Positions 10,701 to 21,306 of a stretch of 64,000 nt of DNA are shown in pieces (position 1 is the stretch's first letter; each line of letters begins with the position of its first letter). The stretch spans positions 219,959 to 283,958 of the forward strand of contig NZ_JACYTP010000005.1 of NCBI RefSeq assembly GCF_014841115.1, written 5' to 3'. The notes under the pieces were generated by a model. That model had not been told where the DNA came from and searched no databases. It was given only the letters and a program-made list of their open reading frames with translations. The translations under genes were made by a program, and so were the position numbers. The stretch comes from Photobacterium arenosum (GTDB taxonomy: Bacteria; Pseudomonadota; Gammaproteobacteria; Enterobacterales; Vibrionaceae).

Positions 10701-11679
10701 AGAAATCAAGACGCGGCCAGGCTTTCTGATCTGTCGCCAGTACAAGTTTATGGCTATCCAGTCGCCATCCGCTGCTGGCTTCTCGCTGCTCAGGGATCAG
10801 GGACAGCATGCCACGCAGCAATGCCAGCTCGTGTTTGCGCCCGTTTTCCTGCCAGCGTACATAGGAGTCCAGAAAACGGACTTTACTGTTACTGAGCTGA
10901 CCATTGTCGAGAGTCAGCCAAGCTTCCGCATTCAGCTGGCTGTCGGTGATTTTTTCCCCGCCCAGCACAGACTGGTTGAGCCAGGGGGTCATTGACAGGT
11001 TTTTCGCCCGCGCATAAATAGTGCCGGATAAATGCGGCAATCCGCGTGTGGCAGACAGATTCGCCATCACATTGAGCTGATTGAGATCGGTACCGGGAAT
11101 ACTGACAATACCTTCAGCCAGGTGCATGTCACCCTGACGATCCCATTTCAGTTCTGTCACCGCCACCGGCTGACGGTGACCTGCAGGCGAGCTCACTACT
11201 AGGGTCGCATCATGAAGGGAGAATGTTCCCAGCTGAACAAACAACAGCTGTTCCAGTCGGTTAACATCCAGGGGGTTATCTGCCTCAGCAGGACGGTTAC
11301 TGGCCGGAAACTGGGTGAGATCCAGCGTGAGTCCGGTCAGTCTGATATCACGAAAAACCGGCTTGAGGTTAAGTACAGAACGCCACAAATCAACGTCAAA
11401 GTCGATCTCGCCGACCTGCACCATATCCTTACTGCTCTGACCGATACTGACACCGTGCAGCGCCATAACCGGGCCAAGATTATGCCAGCGCCCCTCAACC
11501 AGCTCGACGCTGATCTGCATATTGGCTTGCGCCGAGAGCCATTGCGTAATCGAAGCGCGGTAATCATTCAATTGCGGCAGCAGTAAGCGCAACGAGGTAA
11601 TTAACACTGCGCCGATGACCAGCAGAGTGAGCAACGTCCATTTCAGAACGCGGGTCAGATTTATCAGCACAGATAACAC
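7762..11679 (-). CDS. yhdP: AsmA-like inter-membrane phospholipid transport protein YhdP
   Basis: This 1305-residue protein is anchored by one N-terminal transmembrane segment (about residues 10-32, VLKWTLLTLLVIGAVLITSL). A long periplasmic repeat-beta region follows, ending in the AsmA-like C-terminal domain. YhdP, TamB and YdbH form bridge-like structures that carry phospholipid to the outer membrane in E. coli. The position directly after rng matches other gammaproteobacteria (rng-yhdP-nit-tldD). The gap from rng is 16 bp, implying one operon. No truncation is seen. Confidence 0.92.
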   Translation of the reverse strand: MLSVLINLTRVLKWTLLTLLVIGAVLITSLRLLLPQLNDYRASITQWLSAQANMQISVELVEGRWHNLGPVMALHGVSIGQSSKDMVQVGEIDFDVDLWRSVLNLKPVFRDIRLTGLTLDLTQFPASNRPAEADNPLDVNRLEQLLFVQLGTFSLHDATLVVSSPAGHRQPVAVTELKWDRQGDMHLAEGIVSIPGTDLNQLNVMANLSATRGLPHLSGTIYARAKNLSMTPWLNQSVLGGEKITDSQLNAEAWLTLDNGQLSNSKVRFLDSYVRWQENGRKHELALLRGMLSLIPEQREASSGWRLDSHKLVLATDQKAWPRLDFSANWQAPQQKDQAVPEPVSPQDTVSQGHWQLAVSSVDLARLAPLASLLPEDNTGRQAIESLQPAGLVRDLRLAGQGLALPRFSFELDGVSNRQWMYLPAFASLHANIAGDGQQGEITLNVGKQTLDYDKVFQAPMEIEQADVRGYWKLDRQGWRVWSDELSLITPHLSANGQFRLDFPKAAPSWLSFYGETKVKDAGAAWRYLPRPALGQELTDYLSSAIRGGQSDHAQLLWFGDLPAFPYASHDGNFEISVPLKHGRFSFDTAWPELTEIDLNLGFRNDRMLINASHAKTKDAVADRVVGDAWLHPDGHLKLAIDVSAEGEQVRDYMMATPLVDSVGAALSAVNVDGPVTAKLQLDIPFSGGEVKAQGEASLDSNRVTIESLSLPLTQVKGTIHFDNDQITADGVTGYWLGQPLTVSFDGENGEAGYRVNVDLAGFWQVASLQQRLQDPLLARLHGSAKWQGNVGVVMHDTGLKYQVFIQAPLAAIRSELPYPLVFTPQSPTSAVLTASGNTSRLEASLTVPDAQYRAEIALQSQPRIVRSELTVGLAERRKLPAKGHGIRIQANSIDADAWDSLVQEIIDKQRNRPAAQTGIELPLPTRINASIQQLKLAGLNWHNLDLAVRKQPSQWHAVLGSREVSGELFWPDYKPLTVNLEQLHLNLPEDKKPLETLSAEHRYVPQRAIPPVTDFDRNMMAYLPQMNVKVKDLWLQGYRLGALSGRLRRDAQTLILEELQLDSGTTSLSLDGHWTMNQYQNETQVAFDIAGEDSSELMGRLGISGGIQDARFTSYASIQWQGAPWSMHRETLTGELKTETGKGVIRDVGGAGRILGLFSLDSIMRKMQLDFTGVFDDGLAFDYIKGSGRIENGRFETDDVEMKALAGDMYIQGSANLVNETVNARVKFIPDLTSGIPVLTAFAVAPQTAIVVFAISTALSPVVDVFTQINYVVSGPIESPTVTEQSRFTGEFKVPAALKQQVEQ

Positions 11680-11695
11680 GCCATTGCCTCAGGGT

Positions 11696-13165
11696 TTACA
11701 TCATTACGACGTCAAACTGTTCTTGGTTATACAAAGGTTCGATTTTGACTTCAACCTGCTTACCGATGAAGACTTCCAGTTCAGCCAGCGCATGGTATTC
11801 CTCGCCGGCCAGTGTCTCAGCCACCGCAGGGGAAACATAAGCGACAAAGCGATCGGCATCATAAGCCCGGTTGACACGGGTAATCTCACGCAGAATTTCA
11901 TAGCAGACACTGTCGACCGTTTTCACCGTCCCGCGCCCTTCACAGGTTGGACAAGTCCCGCACAGTACATGTTCAATACTTTCACGGGTCCGTTTACGGG
12001 TCATTTCCACCAGCCCAAGCTGGGTAAAGCCGTTGATATTGGTTTTCACCCTGTCGTAAGACAACGCCTGCTCCAGTGCCGTCAGCACCCGGCGCCTGTG
12101 CTCTTCAGAGGCCATATCGATAAAATCAATAATGATAATCCCGCCAAGGTTGCGCAGGCGTAACTGGCGGGCAATCGCTTTGGTGGCTTCAATATTGGTA
12201 TTGAAGATGGTCTCTTCCAGATTACGGCGGCCAACAAAAGCACCGGTATTGATATCGACCGTTGTCATGGCTTCAGTCTGATCGATAATCAGATAACCGC
12301 CGGATTTCAGCTCCACTTTGCGATCCAGCGAACGCTGAATTTCATTTTCCGTATCGTACAGATCGAAAATCGGCTGATCGCCTGTGTAGCGAACCAGCTT
12401 ATTGCTCAGTTCTGGCACGAACTCGTCGGTAAATTCTTTTAAATTCTCGAAAGCTAGGCGGGAATCGACGTAAATAGAATCCAATTCAGTGCCGACGAAA
12501 TCGCGCAGAATACGCTGCGCCAGACCAAGCTCTCCGTACAGCATCGACTTACTCTTGTATTTTCCACGACGTTCCAGCACTTTTCGCCATAAATGCTTTA
12601 GAAATGCAGCATCCTGCGCTACTTCGGCCGATGACGCCCCTTCCGCAGCGGTGCGGATAATAAATCCGCCCAATTCATCACAATGCTTGGTTACCAGGTT
12701 TTTCAGGCGTTCACGCTCGCGTTCACTTTCAATCCGCTGCGATACGCCAACATGGCTGGCACCGGGCATGAAAACCAGGTAGCGGGATGGCAGGGTAACA
12801 TCCGTCGTCAGGCGGGCGCCTTTGGTTCCCAGCGGATCTTTCACCACCTGCACCACCAGATCCTGCCCCTGGCGCACCAGTTCTGAAATATCCCTTACCT
12901 GAAACTGCTGTTTCTCATTTTCGGCCACGCACTCGGTATGGGGAACAATATCGGAGGCATGAAGAAAGGCCGCTTTATCCAGCCCGATATCCACAAAAGC
13001 TGCCTGCATGCCAGGCAGTACACGGCTCACTTTCCCTTTATAAATATTGCCAACAATGCCACGCTTGGATTCACGCTCAATATGGATTTCCTGGAGGTTG
13101 CCCCCTTCAATCATCGCCACGCGGGTTTCACTGGGTGTCACATTGATAAGCAGCTCGGTACTCAT
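11696..13165 (-). CDS. rng: Ribonuclease G
   Basis: RNase G is a 5'-end-dependent endoribonuclease that matures the 16S rRNA 5' end and decays some mRNAs. This 489-residue protein has an N-terminal S1 domain (about residues 38-125), the RNase E/G catalytic core with the DFIDM metal-binding segment, and the zinc-link motif CPTCEGRG. It lacks the long C-terminal degradosome scaffold of RNase E, hence G. It follows maf by 16 bp and precedes yhdP. The start MSTELLIN is the conserved family N-terminus. Confidence 0.96.
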   Translation of the reverse strand: MSTELLINVTPSETRVAMIEGGNLQEIHIERESKRGIVGNIYKGKVSRVLPGMQAAFVDIGLDKAAFLHASDIVPHTECVAENEKQQFQVRDISELVRQGQDLVVQVVKDPLGTKGARLTTDVTLPSRYLVFMPGASHVGVSQRIESERERERLKNLVTKHCDELGGFIIRTAAEGASSAEVAQDAAFLKHLWRKVLERRGKYKSKSMLYGELGLAQRILRDFVGTELDSIYVDSRLAFENLKEFTDEFVPELSNKLVRYTGDQPIFDLYDTENEIQRSLDRKVELKSGGYLIIDQTEAMTTVDINTGAFVGRRNLEETIFNTNIEATKAIARQLRLRNLGGIIIIDFIDMASEEHRRRVLTALEQALSYDRVKTNINGFTQLGLVEMTRKRTRESIEHVLCGTCPTCEGRGTVKTVDSVCYEILREITRVNRAYDADRFVAYVSPAVAETLAGEEYHALAELEVFIGKQVEVKIEPLYNQEQFDVVMM

Positions 13166-13181
13166 GGATGCCTCTGTTAAT

Positions 13182-13748
13182 TTAATTGGCTATAAATTCT
13201 CGGATCAGCGCATCGGTTTCCAGCAGCGGCAAGCCGACAACTGCATGGTAACTCCCTTCAATACGGGCAATGAATTTCCCGCCAATCCCCTGAATGGCAT
13301 AACTGCCGGCTTTGTCTTTGGGTTCACCGCTTTGCCAGTAGTCCTGAATATCCTGACCGGTCAGAGACCGGAACCAGACATCCGTTACAACCAGCTCTGT
13401 CCGCTGACGCGCTTGCGTGGCAACAGTGACAGCCGTCATGACCTGATGGCTTCGTCCGGATAATAACATGAGCATCTCACGGCTGTGCGCGAAATCCCTC
13501 GGCTTTTCAAGAATCTGTCCGTCTACTACCACTATAGTGTCTGAACCGAGTACCGGCGTCTGTCCGTCAGTTACCCTCACCCCTGCCATGGCTTTGTCCA
13601 GCGACAGACGCTGAACATAGGCTTCCGGGGTTTCTCGTGCCTGATGCTGTTCTTCGACGTCGAGCGACAGGATATCGAAAGTGTAACCGAGTTGAGAGAG
13701 CAGTTCTTTACGACGGGGTGAACCGGATGCCAGATACAGTGTTGTCAT
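13182..13748 (-). CDS. maf: Maf/YhdE nucleoside triphosphate pyrophosphatase
   Basis: Maf proteins hydrolyse non-canonical or excess pyrimidine nucleoside triphosphates (dTTP, UTP and modified forms) and are linked to septum control. The N-terminal motif LASGSPRRKELL is the Maf substrate-binding signature, and the 188-residue length is normal. It lies between mreD and rng, which is the conserved mreBCD-maf-rng order. The 86-bp gap to mreD holds two hairpins, described separately. Confidence 0.94.
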   Translation of the reverse strand: MTTLYLASGSPRRKELLSQLGYTFDILSLDVEEQHQARETPEAYVQRLSLDKAMAGVRVTDGQTPVLGSDTIVVVDGQILEKPRDFAHSREMLMLLSGRSHQVMTAVTVATQARQRTELVVTDVWFRSLTGQDIQDYWQSGEPKDKAGSYAIQGIGGKFIARIEGSYHAVVGLPLLETDALIREFIAN

Positions 13749-13769
13749 CTTGATCTTACCTAGAAAGAC

Positions 13770-13836
13770 GATAGCACTGGGGGCTTGTCATGCGAACCGT
13801 ATCACACAGTGCTATCGAAGGGGACTGATGTCCCCT
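13770..13836 (-). promoter_or_regulatory. Paired hairpins in the mreD-maf gap
   Basis: Two perfect inverted repeats fill this gap. GATAGCACTG (13770-13779) pairs with CAGTGCTATC (13807-13816), giving a 10-bp stem around a 27-nt loop. AGGGGAC (13819-13825) pairs with GTCCCCT (13830-13836), overlapping the mreD stop codon. Neither is followed by a long T run on the minus strand. They look more like RNA processing or stability structures than a strong terminator. Function is inferred. Confidence 0.5.
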
Positions 13837-14323
13837 AACGTATTGAGAACTTACGGCGAATGCGCCGCAAAAACAGGAACAACCAAGGCCAGAGGAGGAA
13901 GTTGAGTAATACGGCCCACAACCGGGTGGGATCAAATTCAATCTCGACCACCAGGTATTCTGCCCAGAACTCCACCAGCTTGCCGGCCAGCGACAGCAAG
14001 GCGACTATCATGGCCTGCTGCCATAAGGATAAATTGCGCATCACCTGAAAGTTCAGGGCCACTATATAGCACAGCACTGACATGGTCAGACCGCGAATAC
14101 CCAGAGTGGAACCCAGTAACAGATCCCAGATCAGTCCCAGTACCAATGCCGTGCCGACATTCACCCGGTGTGGCAACGCCAGCACCCAATAAAATGCCAC
14201 CAACATAACCCAGGACGGACGGAAAGCTTCCAGCTGTCCGGGCCAGGGAGCGGCCTGCAGCATCAGTGCAACCACAAACGACAACCAGATCAGCACAATG
14301 CCATTGGCTCGACTATCAACCAT
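13835..14323 (-). CDS. mreD: Rod shape-determining protein MreD
   Basis: MreD is a small integral membrane protein of the elongasome that links MreC and MreB to peptidoglycan synthesis. The 162-residue product from the ATG at 14323 is almost entirely hydrophobic, with about five membrane segments. This start overlaps the mreC stop by 8 bp, which indicates translational coupling; a longer reading from 14434 would run through the end of mreC and has no family support. Confidence 0.92.
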   Translation of the reverse strand: MVDSRANGIVLIWLSFVVALMLQAAPWPGQLEAFRPSWVMLVAFYWVLALPHRVNVGTALVLGLIWDLLLGSTLGIRGLTMSVLCYIVALNFQVMRNLSLWQQAMIVALLSLAGKLVEFWAEYLVVEIEFDPTRLWAVLLNFLLWPWLFLFLRRIRRKFSIR

Positions 14324-15179
14324 TGACCGGATCTCCTGTGGTGACGGTATGCCTTTCTCTGTCTGTCGGCCAGACCAGCAGTAAATAACGCAAGCGGTCA
14401 AACTGCACCGTTGGCAAGGCTTTGATTTGCGCAAACGGGCGCTTATTATCGAACGAAAACTCTGTCACCCTACCGACCGGGTATCCTTCCGGATAGCGGC
14501 CACCCAGACCGGATGTCACCAGTAAATCGCCCACTTTGATATCGGTACTGCTGGGGACGTGTTCGAGCTGAATCTGATCCTGCTCGCCACTGCCTGAGGC
14601 AATTACCCGGATGTCGTTGCGCACCACTTGCACCGGAATCGCATGGGTGGGATCAATCAGCAGCAGCACCCGGCTGTTGTGTGCGCCGACATAGGAGATC
14701 TGACCGACGATACCTTTGTCATTGATCACCGGCTGACCTTCATACACACCGTCTACCCGGCCTTTATCTATCATGACCTGATGACTGTATGGGTCGGAGT
14801 CGACAGCCATCACTTCAGCCACCATTTTACGTTCGTCACGCACAAAAGGTGAGCCCAGCAGCTCACGAAGGCGCTGGTTCTCCTGCTGCAACTGGTCAAG
14901 TAGCAGCACATCGCTTTGCAGTACCAGAAGGTCGCGCTTAAGCGCTTTGTTTTCTGCCAGTAATCGCTGATGAGAACTCAGCTGACTGAAAAGACCATCC
15001 AGAATTTCACGCGGAAGGTTCGCTGCGTATTGCAAAGGGGCAACCGCAGAGTTAAGGACATACCGGACCTGGGCGAAAGCATCAAGACGGCTGTCGGCCA
15101 GCATAAGGCCGGCCGACAGTAACATGGCAAGAAACAGGCGCAATTGCAGAGAAGGGCCTCTGCCAAAGATAGGTTTCAT
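14316..15179 (-). CDS. mreC: Rod shape-determining protein MreC
   Basis: MreC is a periplasmic scaffold of the elongasome that activates PBP2/RodA. In this 287-residue protein one N-terminal membrane anchor (about residues 12-30) is followed by a coiled coil (about 65-110, rich in Leu, Gln and Glu) and the paired beta domains of the family. It is the middle gene of mreB-mreC-mreD, 40 bp after mreB. No anomalies are seen. Confidence 0.94.
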   Translation of the reverse strand: MKPIFGRGPSLQLRLFLAMLLSAGLMLADSRLDAFAQVRYVLNSAVAPLQYAANLPREILDGLFSQLSSHQRLLAENKALKRDLLVLQSDVLLLDQLQQENQRLRELLGSPFVRDERKMVAEVMAVDSDPYSHQVMIDKGRVDGVYEGQPVINDKGIVGQISYVGAHNSRVLLLIDPTHAIPVQVVRNDIRVIASGSGEQDQIQLEHVPSSTDIKVGDLLVTSGLGGRYPEGYPVGRVTEFSFDNKRPFAQIKALPTVQFDRLRYLLLVWPTDRERHTVTTGDPVNG

Positions 15180-15219
15180 GTAACACTATGACCTGTTTGG
15201 ATGTTTGCCGGGGTAGACA

Positions 15220-16585
<1,366 letters not shown>

Positions 16586-19500
16586 CTAATTGATATCGAT
16601 GAACTGGTTCATATTCCTTTCACCCCGGTAAATCACCCGGTCATTGCCACGGTAAACACCAAAAGTCACCACGGCTGAGGGGTTTTCATCACCCTGCCCC
16701 CGCCAGTTGTACAGCAACCAGGGCTGGGATTCGCTGCCGGCATGGGTGCCGGATCCTGAGTCAGTGACAGGATTCTCGCCTGTGATGGCAGCAGGCGTAT
16801 CGGCTATCAGTTTTTGCCAGAAGCGCACCTGCTCGCCAGATTCGCCCTCAGTGGCATAAAGATCGCCCGACGCTGAACGGCCTTCTTGCACCTGTATATC
16901 ACCAACGGATGCGGTGATTGCATTCGTGGTCGGGTGAGTGATGCCCTGTCTGAAATACAGCTGGCCATTGAATACCGAGTCGTTATCGTCGCCATTGGTG
17001 ACGAACTGGCCTGCATTCCAGTACTCCAACAGCACAGGAATATTGATTTTTTCACCTTCCCGGCCCACCGCTTCTTCCAACCGCATCCGGCCGTAGCGGG
17101 CATGAATATCACCAACCAGCGCGGCGGCGGTTTCCTGCGTGGCGCCGTCCTGCTCATAGACACTCAGCGGTTTAGCTGAAAAGTCGCTGCAACCCCGGGT
17201 AGCGCAATCATTCCGAGATTCGACAACCAGACCAAAATCGACCGGGTACGGCCCGTCCGGTTCAGTCACATTTGGGTTTGTGCTGCTCACCACCCGTAGC
17301 AATGCCAGCGTATCGGTCGTGATCGTTTGGAGAGCTTTGTCCCATTGCTGATAGCTCAGACGCTCAGACAACCGGCTGGTCAAGTTATTGGCATCGCTCC
17401 CAGTCGCCCCCGCATTCACGGCGCGTAACTGCAGCGATTCTTTATAATCGTCGGCAAAATAGCCGTAGTTTTGGGTTGGCTGGTTCTGCGTATTTTGCGC
17501 CTCAACAGTCGCTGACAAAGAAAACGGCTGATTCATATAGGTGAAACTACCGTAGGCGTCGCTGACCACACTCACACTCTCCTTGATGACGAAATGTGCT
17601 GGGTAGAAGCGCCCCAGTTGTCCGACACCCTGCTCCACTGTCATGCCAAGATAATCGGCATCGGCCTGCAGCCACAGACTGCCGACTTCGATCCAGCTCA
17701 GATCGTTTATGGTCCAGCCCGCAGTTGCTTCAGAGCGTGTAAATTCGTGATACAGCGTGCCTTCCAGCTTACCCGCAGATACGCCATCGCCCGTTGGCGA
17801 AGCCGGTTTATCGGGGATAGAAAGTTGAACTGGTGCCGCCCCCCCTGAAACCGAATAATAATTCGGTGTTGTTAATTGATTGCACCAGGCTGAGGTGGTG
17901 GTCCGGATATCATTGATATCATCACTGCTTTGATCCGCCACCACGGCATCTTCCGTCCAGATCACAGGTTTAAAGGTGACTGAAAACGACTCACCCGCTG
18001 CCGCAAAGCCCGGTCCGCCGCTGGCGGTGCCGGAGAAATCTGTCTTTCCATTGTCAGCGGTCACATCGCAGAGCGCGAACGTATAAGGTCGGGACCAGAC
18101 GGTTTGCGTACCTTCTAATCGGGTCCAATCGACTAAATCCATACCGTCCAGCGACGAGCCATTACCACTGATACTGCATCCACCGGCTTTAGTGCAATTT
18201 GGATCGACAAGACTAAGTTGCGTCTGACCCGCATCCAAATAACGCAACTCTGATTCAACACTGCCCTCCTGAAAGTTCAATGCAACGCTGGTGGACTGCC
18301 AGTTACCATTTTTATCGCGTAACTCGACAGAGTTGCCACCTGAATCTGGCAAGGTATAGCGAGTACTCAACTGTAGTGTCCGGATACCGCTGTAGTCTCG
18401 GGCTTCTGCCGGTGTTGCAGCACTGGTATCGCAACTCCTGGCAGAGACAGTAATTTGTTCAGGTTTTCCGGCAACGACTTTCAATGCCTGCTCCTGAATC
18501 TGCAGTTTAAACGGGACAAAACTGTACTGGCCTTCTGCGCTTGGGTTGCCGTCTGAGACTAGCTGTCCGGTAACAAAGATTGTTTCAATCACTTCACTTT
18601 TCAGCCACAATTGCGTTTTCCCGTTAAAAACAGAAAAACGCTGGCTTTGCTTGGCATCTGTACCTGTTCCACCGTCCGGCTGCTCATACCAGAACGCCTG
18701 TCCGCTGCCAGTCAGATTCGTCGTGACATCTATCTCACCATTAAATTGGGACGCCAGCGCACCACTACTATCCAACACTTGGAATTCTACGGGTTGACGT
18801 TCGCACAGCAAGCTCAAGGCTCGCTCTGGGCTGACAACAAGTTGATAATTATTATCCGGCGGATTGAAACATTGGCTGTTACCGACTATTTGCGCGGTGT
18901 TGCTCATTTGTAACTGACAGGCTGTAACCGCACCTCTTAATCCAGTATTGTTAGATAAAGCAACAGGGCCCTGGGAGTAAATACGGCCGTTAAACAAGCC
19001 TGATGAGTTGATATCGACTGAGAAATTCGTATTTACTGCAGGTGGCCCACTAGGATAAAAGCCCGGACGAGGACATTCATCACCTTTATTGTAAGCATAG
19101 ATAGTTAAATTATCTGATGGGCTTGTTGTATTAACCAAGCCAGCAACCGTCATTTTATCCCAAACGTGAAGCACAACGTCTCCTTCGACTGTCATCGTGC
19201 CTCGAATATCGGCCCTGTCTAACCAGTATTCCCCTGTTGGGAAAATTAGGTTCCCTGAAGGCTCTATCGTGAGTCCCGAATATGGCGCACCGAACGACGA
19301 GATGAAATAACTTCCCGGTAAAGCCGTTTCATTATCTGTCACAACTTTATCTTTAATTTCAGTACTGTCCGAAACATCCCAAAGCAGATCTCGCTTATTC
19401 GCCATGCCGCCATTTAGGGAGCAAGTAACGCCATCGCATAACGCTTTCACATTGTCCTCTGGAGTGTATGCGTCAGGATACCCCATATCGACAATAGCAT

Positions 19501-20113
19501 TACTAAACCCAACGCTATGCGCTGAGGTATTTGATATTTTGGTGCCTACATCAGATGTAAATAAGTTATTTTCATTTCCAATCCAGGTTTGTACCGGGCC
19601 GGGAAATAATTCGCAAACATCAGGATTAACTGGTGGTGGCGAGGGCGGCGGTTCTCCTTTTGCACACTCCATAGTTGAAACTTCGCCATTCCCAACAACA
19701 CGAAAATCAGCAGACTTTATTTCCGAAAGGTCGATCACTTTTTCACTGACAAGCTGCCATGTACCGGAAACCGTCGTCTTATTAAGATACTGCAGCGTTC
19801 CTTGCTTCCCTTTATCTGAGCTGTATAACAACCGAACATAATAGCGTCCACCAGCTAAAAAGTTCTTCTCGACAATTGTGTTGGCTTCACTCGCATTTCG
19901 ATTATCTGTCCAAATGACTTGAGTTCTTGTTCCGGAATTAGCCTGAGATGCAATGACCTGCTCATCTAAATTCGCGCTCGGTATTTCAAAATCAATATAA
20001 AAGTCTTTATTACTATTCAGCTTATTACTGCACTCTGCTGCCACAGCCTGTCCTGAAAGAAATAAATACAGCAGGAAGCAAAGACACCCGAAAGCCTGTA
20101 ATCGTTTACTCAT
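16586..20113 (-). CDS. mshQ: MSHA pilus biogenesis protein MshQ
   Basis: MshQ is the large last gene product of the MSHA pilus locus. It is a secreted or envelope protein whose exact role is not settled; a tip or adhesin-like role is an inference. The 1175-residue product starts with a clear signal peptide (MSKRLQAFGCLCFLLYLF then LSGQAVAAEC). The rest is beta-rich and Gly/Ser/Asn-rich with many paired Cys. I chose the ATG at 20113 because it overlaps the mshP stop by 8 bp and begins exactly at the signal peptide; the longer reading from 20158 lies inside mshP. Similarity to MshQ rests mainly on position, size and signal peptide. Confidence 0.85.
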   Translation of the reverse strand: MSKRLQAFGCLCFLLYLFLSGQAVAAECSNKLNSNKDFYIDFEIPSANLDEQVIASQANSGTRTQVIWTDNRNASEANTIVEKNFLAGGRYYVRLLYSSDKGKQGTLQYLNKTTVSGTWQLVSEKVIDLSEIKSADFRVVGNGEVSTMECAKGEPPPSPPPVNPDVCELFPGPVQTWIGNENNLFTSDVGTKISNTSAHSVGFSNAIVDMGYPDAYTPEDNVKALCDGVTCSLNGGMANKRDLLWDVSDSTEIKDKVVTDNETALPGSYFISSFGAPYSGLTIEPSGNLIFPTGEYWLDRADIRGTMTVEGDVVLHVWDKMTVAGLVNTTSPSDNLTIYAYNKGDECPRPGFYPSGPPAVNTNFSVDINSSGLFNGRIYSQGPVALSNNTGLRGAVTACQLQMSNTAQIVGNSQCFNPPDNNYQLVVSPERALSLLCERQPVEFQVLDSSGALASQFNGEIDVTTNLTGSGQAFWYEQPDGGTGTDAKQSQRFSVFNGKTQLWLKSEVIETIFVTGQLVSDGNPSAEGQYSFVPFKLQIQEQALKVVAGKPEQITVSARSCDTSAATPAEARDYSGIRTLQLSTRYTLPDSGGNSVELRDKNGNWQSTSVALNFQEGSVESELRYLDAGQTQLSLVDPNCTKAGGCSISGNGSSLDGMDLVDWTRLEGTQTVWSRPYTFALCDVTADNGKTDFSGTASGGPGFAAAGESFSVTFKPVIWTEDAVVADQSSDDINDIRTTTSAWCNQLTTPNYYSVSGGAAPVQLSIPDKPASPTGDGVSAGKLEGTLYHEFTRSEATAGWTINDLSWIEVGSLWLQADADYLGMTVEQGVGQLGRFYPAHFVIKESVSVVSDAYGSFTYMNQPFSLSATVEAQNTQNQPTQNYGYFADDYKESLQLRAVNAGATGSDANNLTSRLSERLSYQQWDKALQTITTDTLALLRVVSSTNPNVTEPDGPYPVDFGLVVESRNDCATRGCSDFSAKPLSVYEQDGATQETAAALVGDIHARYGRMRLEEAVGREGEKINIPVLLEYWNAGQFVTNGDDNDSVFNGQLYFRQGITHPTTNAITASVGDIQVQEGRSASGDLYATEGESGEQVRFWQKLIADTPAAITGENPVTDSGSGTHAGSESQPWLLYNWRGQGDENPSAVVTFGVYRGNDRVIYRGERNMNQFIDIN

Positions 20114-20561
20114 TATCCAAATCCTTTGCCCAAAGCTCCTGAATCCGGGTAACAGCATGAGGGCCGCTGCCGCACTGTGAAGTGCTGATTAAAAAGTAAG
20201 TGTTTACTGACCCGGTATTTGAAGATTGGCAGGTCGTCGTTGCGCGGCAGCCCGTTACCCCGGCTGGTGCGAAAGTGTAAGCAGTGCCGGTGTCAGGATG
20301 GTGACGCAGACAGATATCGACCGCGGGTTCACTCACTGTGCCGGCCAGCGGAAAAAGCTGCCTCATCATGTCTTCATTGGCGGAATGGGCGGTAAACCAG
20401 GCGCGGGTCGACAGTACTTCGCGGGTGGTAATGTCCTGACCAGAACCCGCCACCCGCAACATGGCGGCTGCCATGGCGGCCATGACGACAATCACGAAAA
20501 TGGCGACGATCAGCGCGCTGCCCTGTTGCTGTTGCTTTGAATGCCGTCGGCTATAAGACAT
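20106..20561 (-). CDS. mshP: MSHA biogenesis protein MshP (PilX-like)
   Basis: A 151-residue minor pilin-like protein. The N-terminus carries a short basic leader and GSALIVAIFVIVVMAAMAAA, a hydrophobic helix typical of PilX/GspK-like minor pilins rather than the GFTLIE signature. It overlaps mshO by 11 bp and mshQ by 8 bp, so translation is coupled. Together with MshB, C, D and O it probably forms the pilus-initiating tip complex. The role is inferred from other type IV pilus systems. Confidence 0.87.
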   Translation of the reverse strand: MSYSRRHSKQQQQGSALIVAIFVIVVMAAMAAAMLRVAGSGQDITTREVLSTRAWFTAHSANEDMMRQLFPLAGTVSEPAVDICLRHHPDTGTAYTFAPAGVTGCRATTTCQSSNTGSVNTYFLISTSQCGSGPHAVTRIQELWAKDLDNE

Positions 20562-21306
20562 TGATCACCTGCACGCTCTGGCTGTAGTCCGACGATTCTT
20601 GGCTGACAGGATCGCGAAATGTCAGCGCAAGATGAATCAGACCATTGCTGTTCAGGCCGGCCCCTGACACAGCGACATTGAAATGGCTGAGCGTATTGGT
20701 CAGCGTATAGCCGGTACCATTCTTTACTCGCCGTACCAGGCTATCGCCAACCTGACAAAAAGCCACTTGGTCGGAAAACAGATACAAGCGCTGACCCGGC
20801 GAACGATCGCCCAGCCACCGGGACAATTTCAGACTGACCGTAGGATCTGCCGCAGTCGGGGTTTTCGTCAGCTCAAAAAACTCCATACTTGCGTCTTCAT
20901 CGGCTTGATAATCACTGGCACTGACAAATCCCACAGCCGCGCGCTTATCTTTGATACCCGTGTTCCATAAGGCAATGTGCTGTGAGTCAGGCGGTACAAG
21001 TCCGCTAAGTTCTGTTTCTGATTCCTGAGGTTCAAGTCGGCTATAATAGGTCGCCGTTAAATACACAGGATAAAACGACAGACACCCGCTGCTGAAACTG
21101 ACGCTGTTTGGCGCAGCATGGCGAATTTCACGGGTAATACGTTCGATAACAAAACGCGCCTCCGACTGTAAGCGCTCTCTATCTATGGTGTCGGAGTAGC
21201 CCCCGGCGCCCAGCTGCAGGTAAGTACCGATGCCCAGCGAAATAAATGCCAGAATCACCAGCGCCATGATCATTTCTATCAGAGTGAATCCCCGGGACAG
21301 CCGCAT
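20551..21306 (-). CDS. mshO: MSHA minor pilin MshO
   Basis: A 251-residue prepilin-like protein with the leader-cleavage and methylation motif RGFTLIEMIMALVILAF at its N-terminus, processed by the prepilin peptidase between Gly and Phe. The remainder is a globular PilW-like minor pilin domain. Its ATG overlaps the mshD stop (TGATG), indicating tight coupling. It lies in the mshBACDOPQ structural half of the locus. Confidence 0.9.
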   Translation of the reverse strand: MRLSRGFTLIEMIMALVILAFISLGIGTYLQLGAGGYSDTIDRERLQSEARFVIERITREIRHAAPNSVSFSSGCLSFYPVYLTATYYSRLEPQESETELSGLVPPDSQHIALWNTGIKDKRAAVGFVSASDYQADEDASMEFFELTKTPTAADPTVSLKLSRWLGDRSPGQRLYLFSDQVAFCQVGDSLVRRVKNGTGYTLTNTLSHFNVAVSGAGLNSNGLIHLALTFRDPVSQESSDYSQSVQVINVL

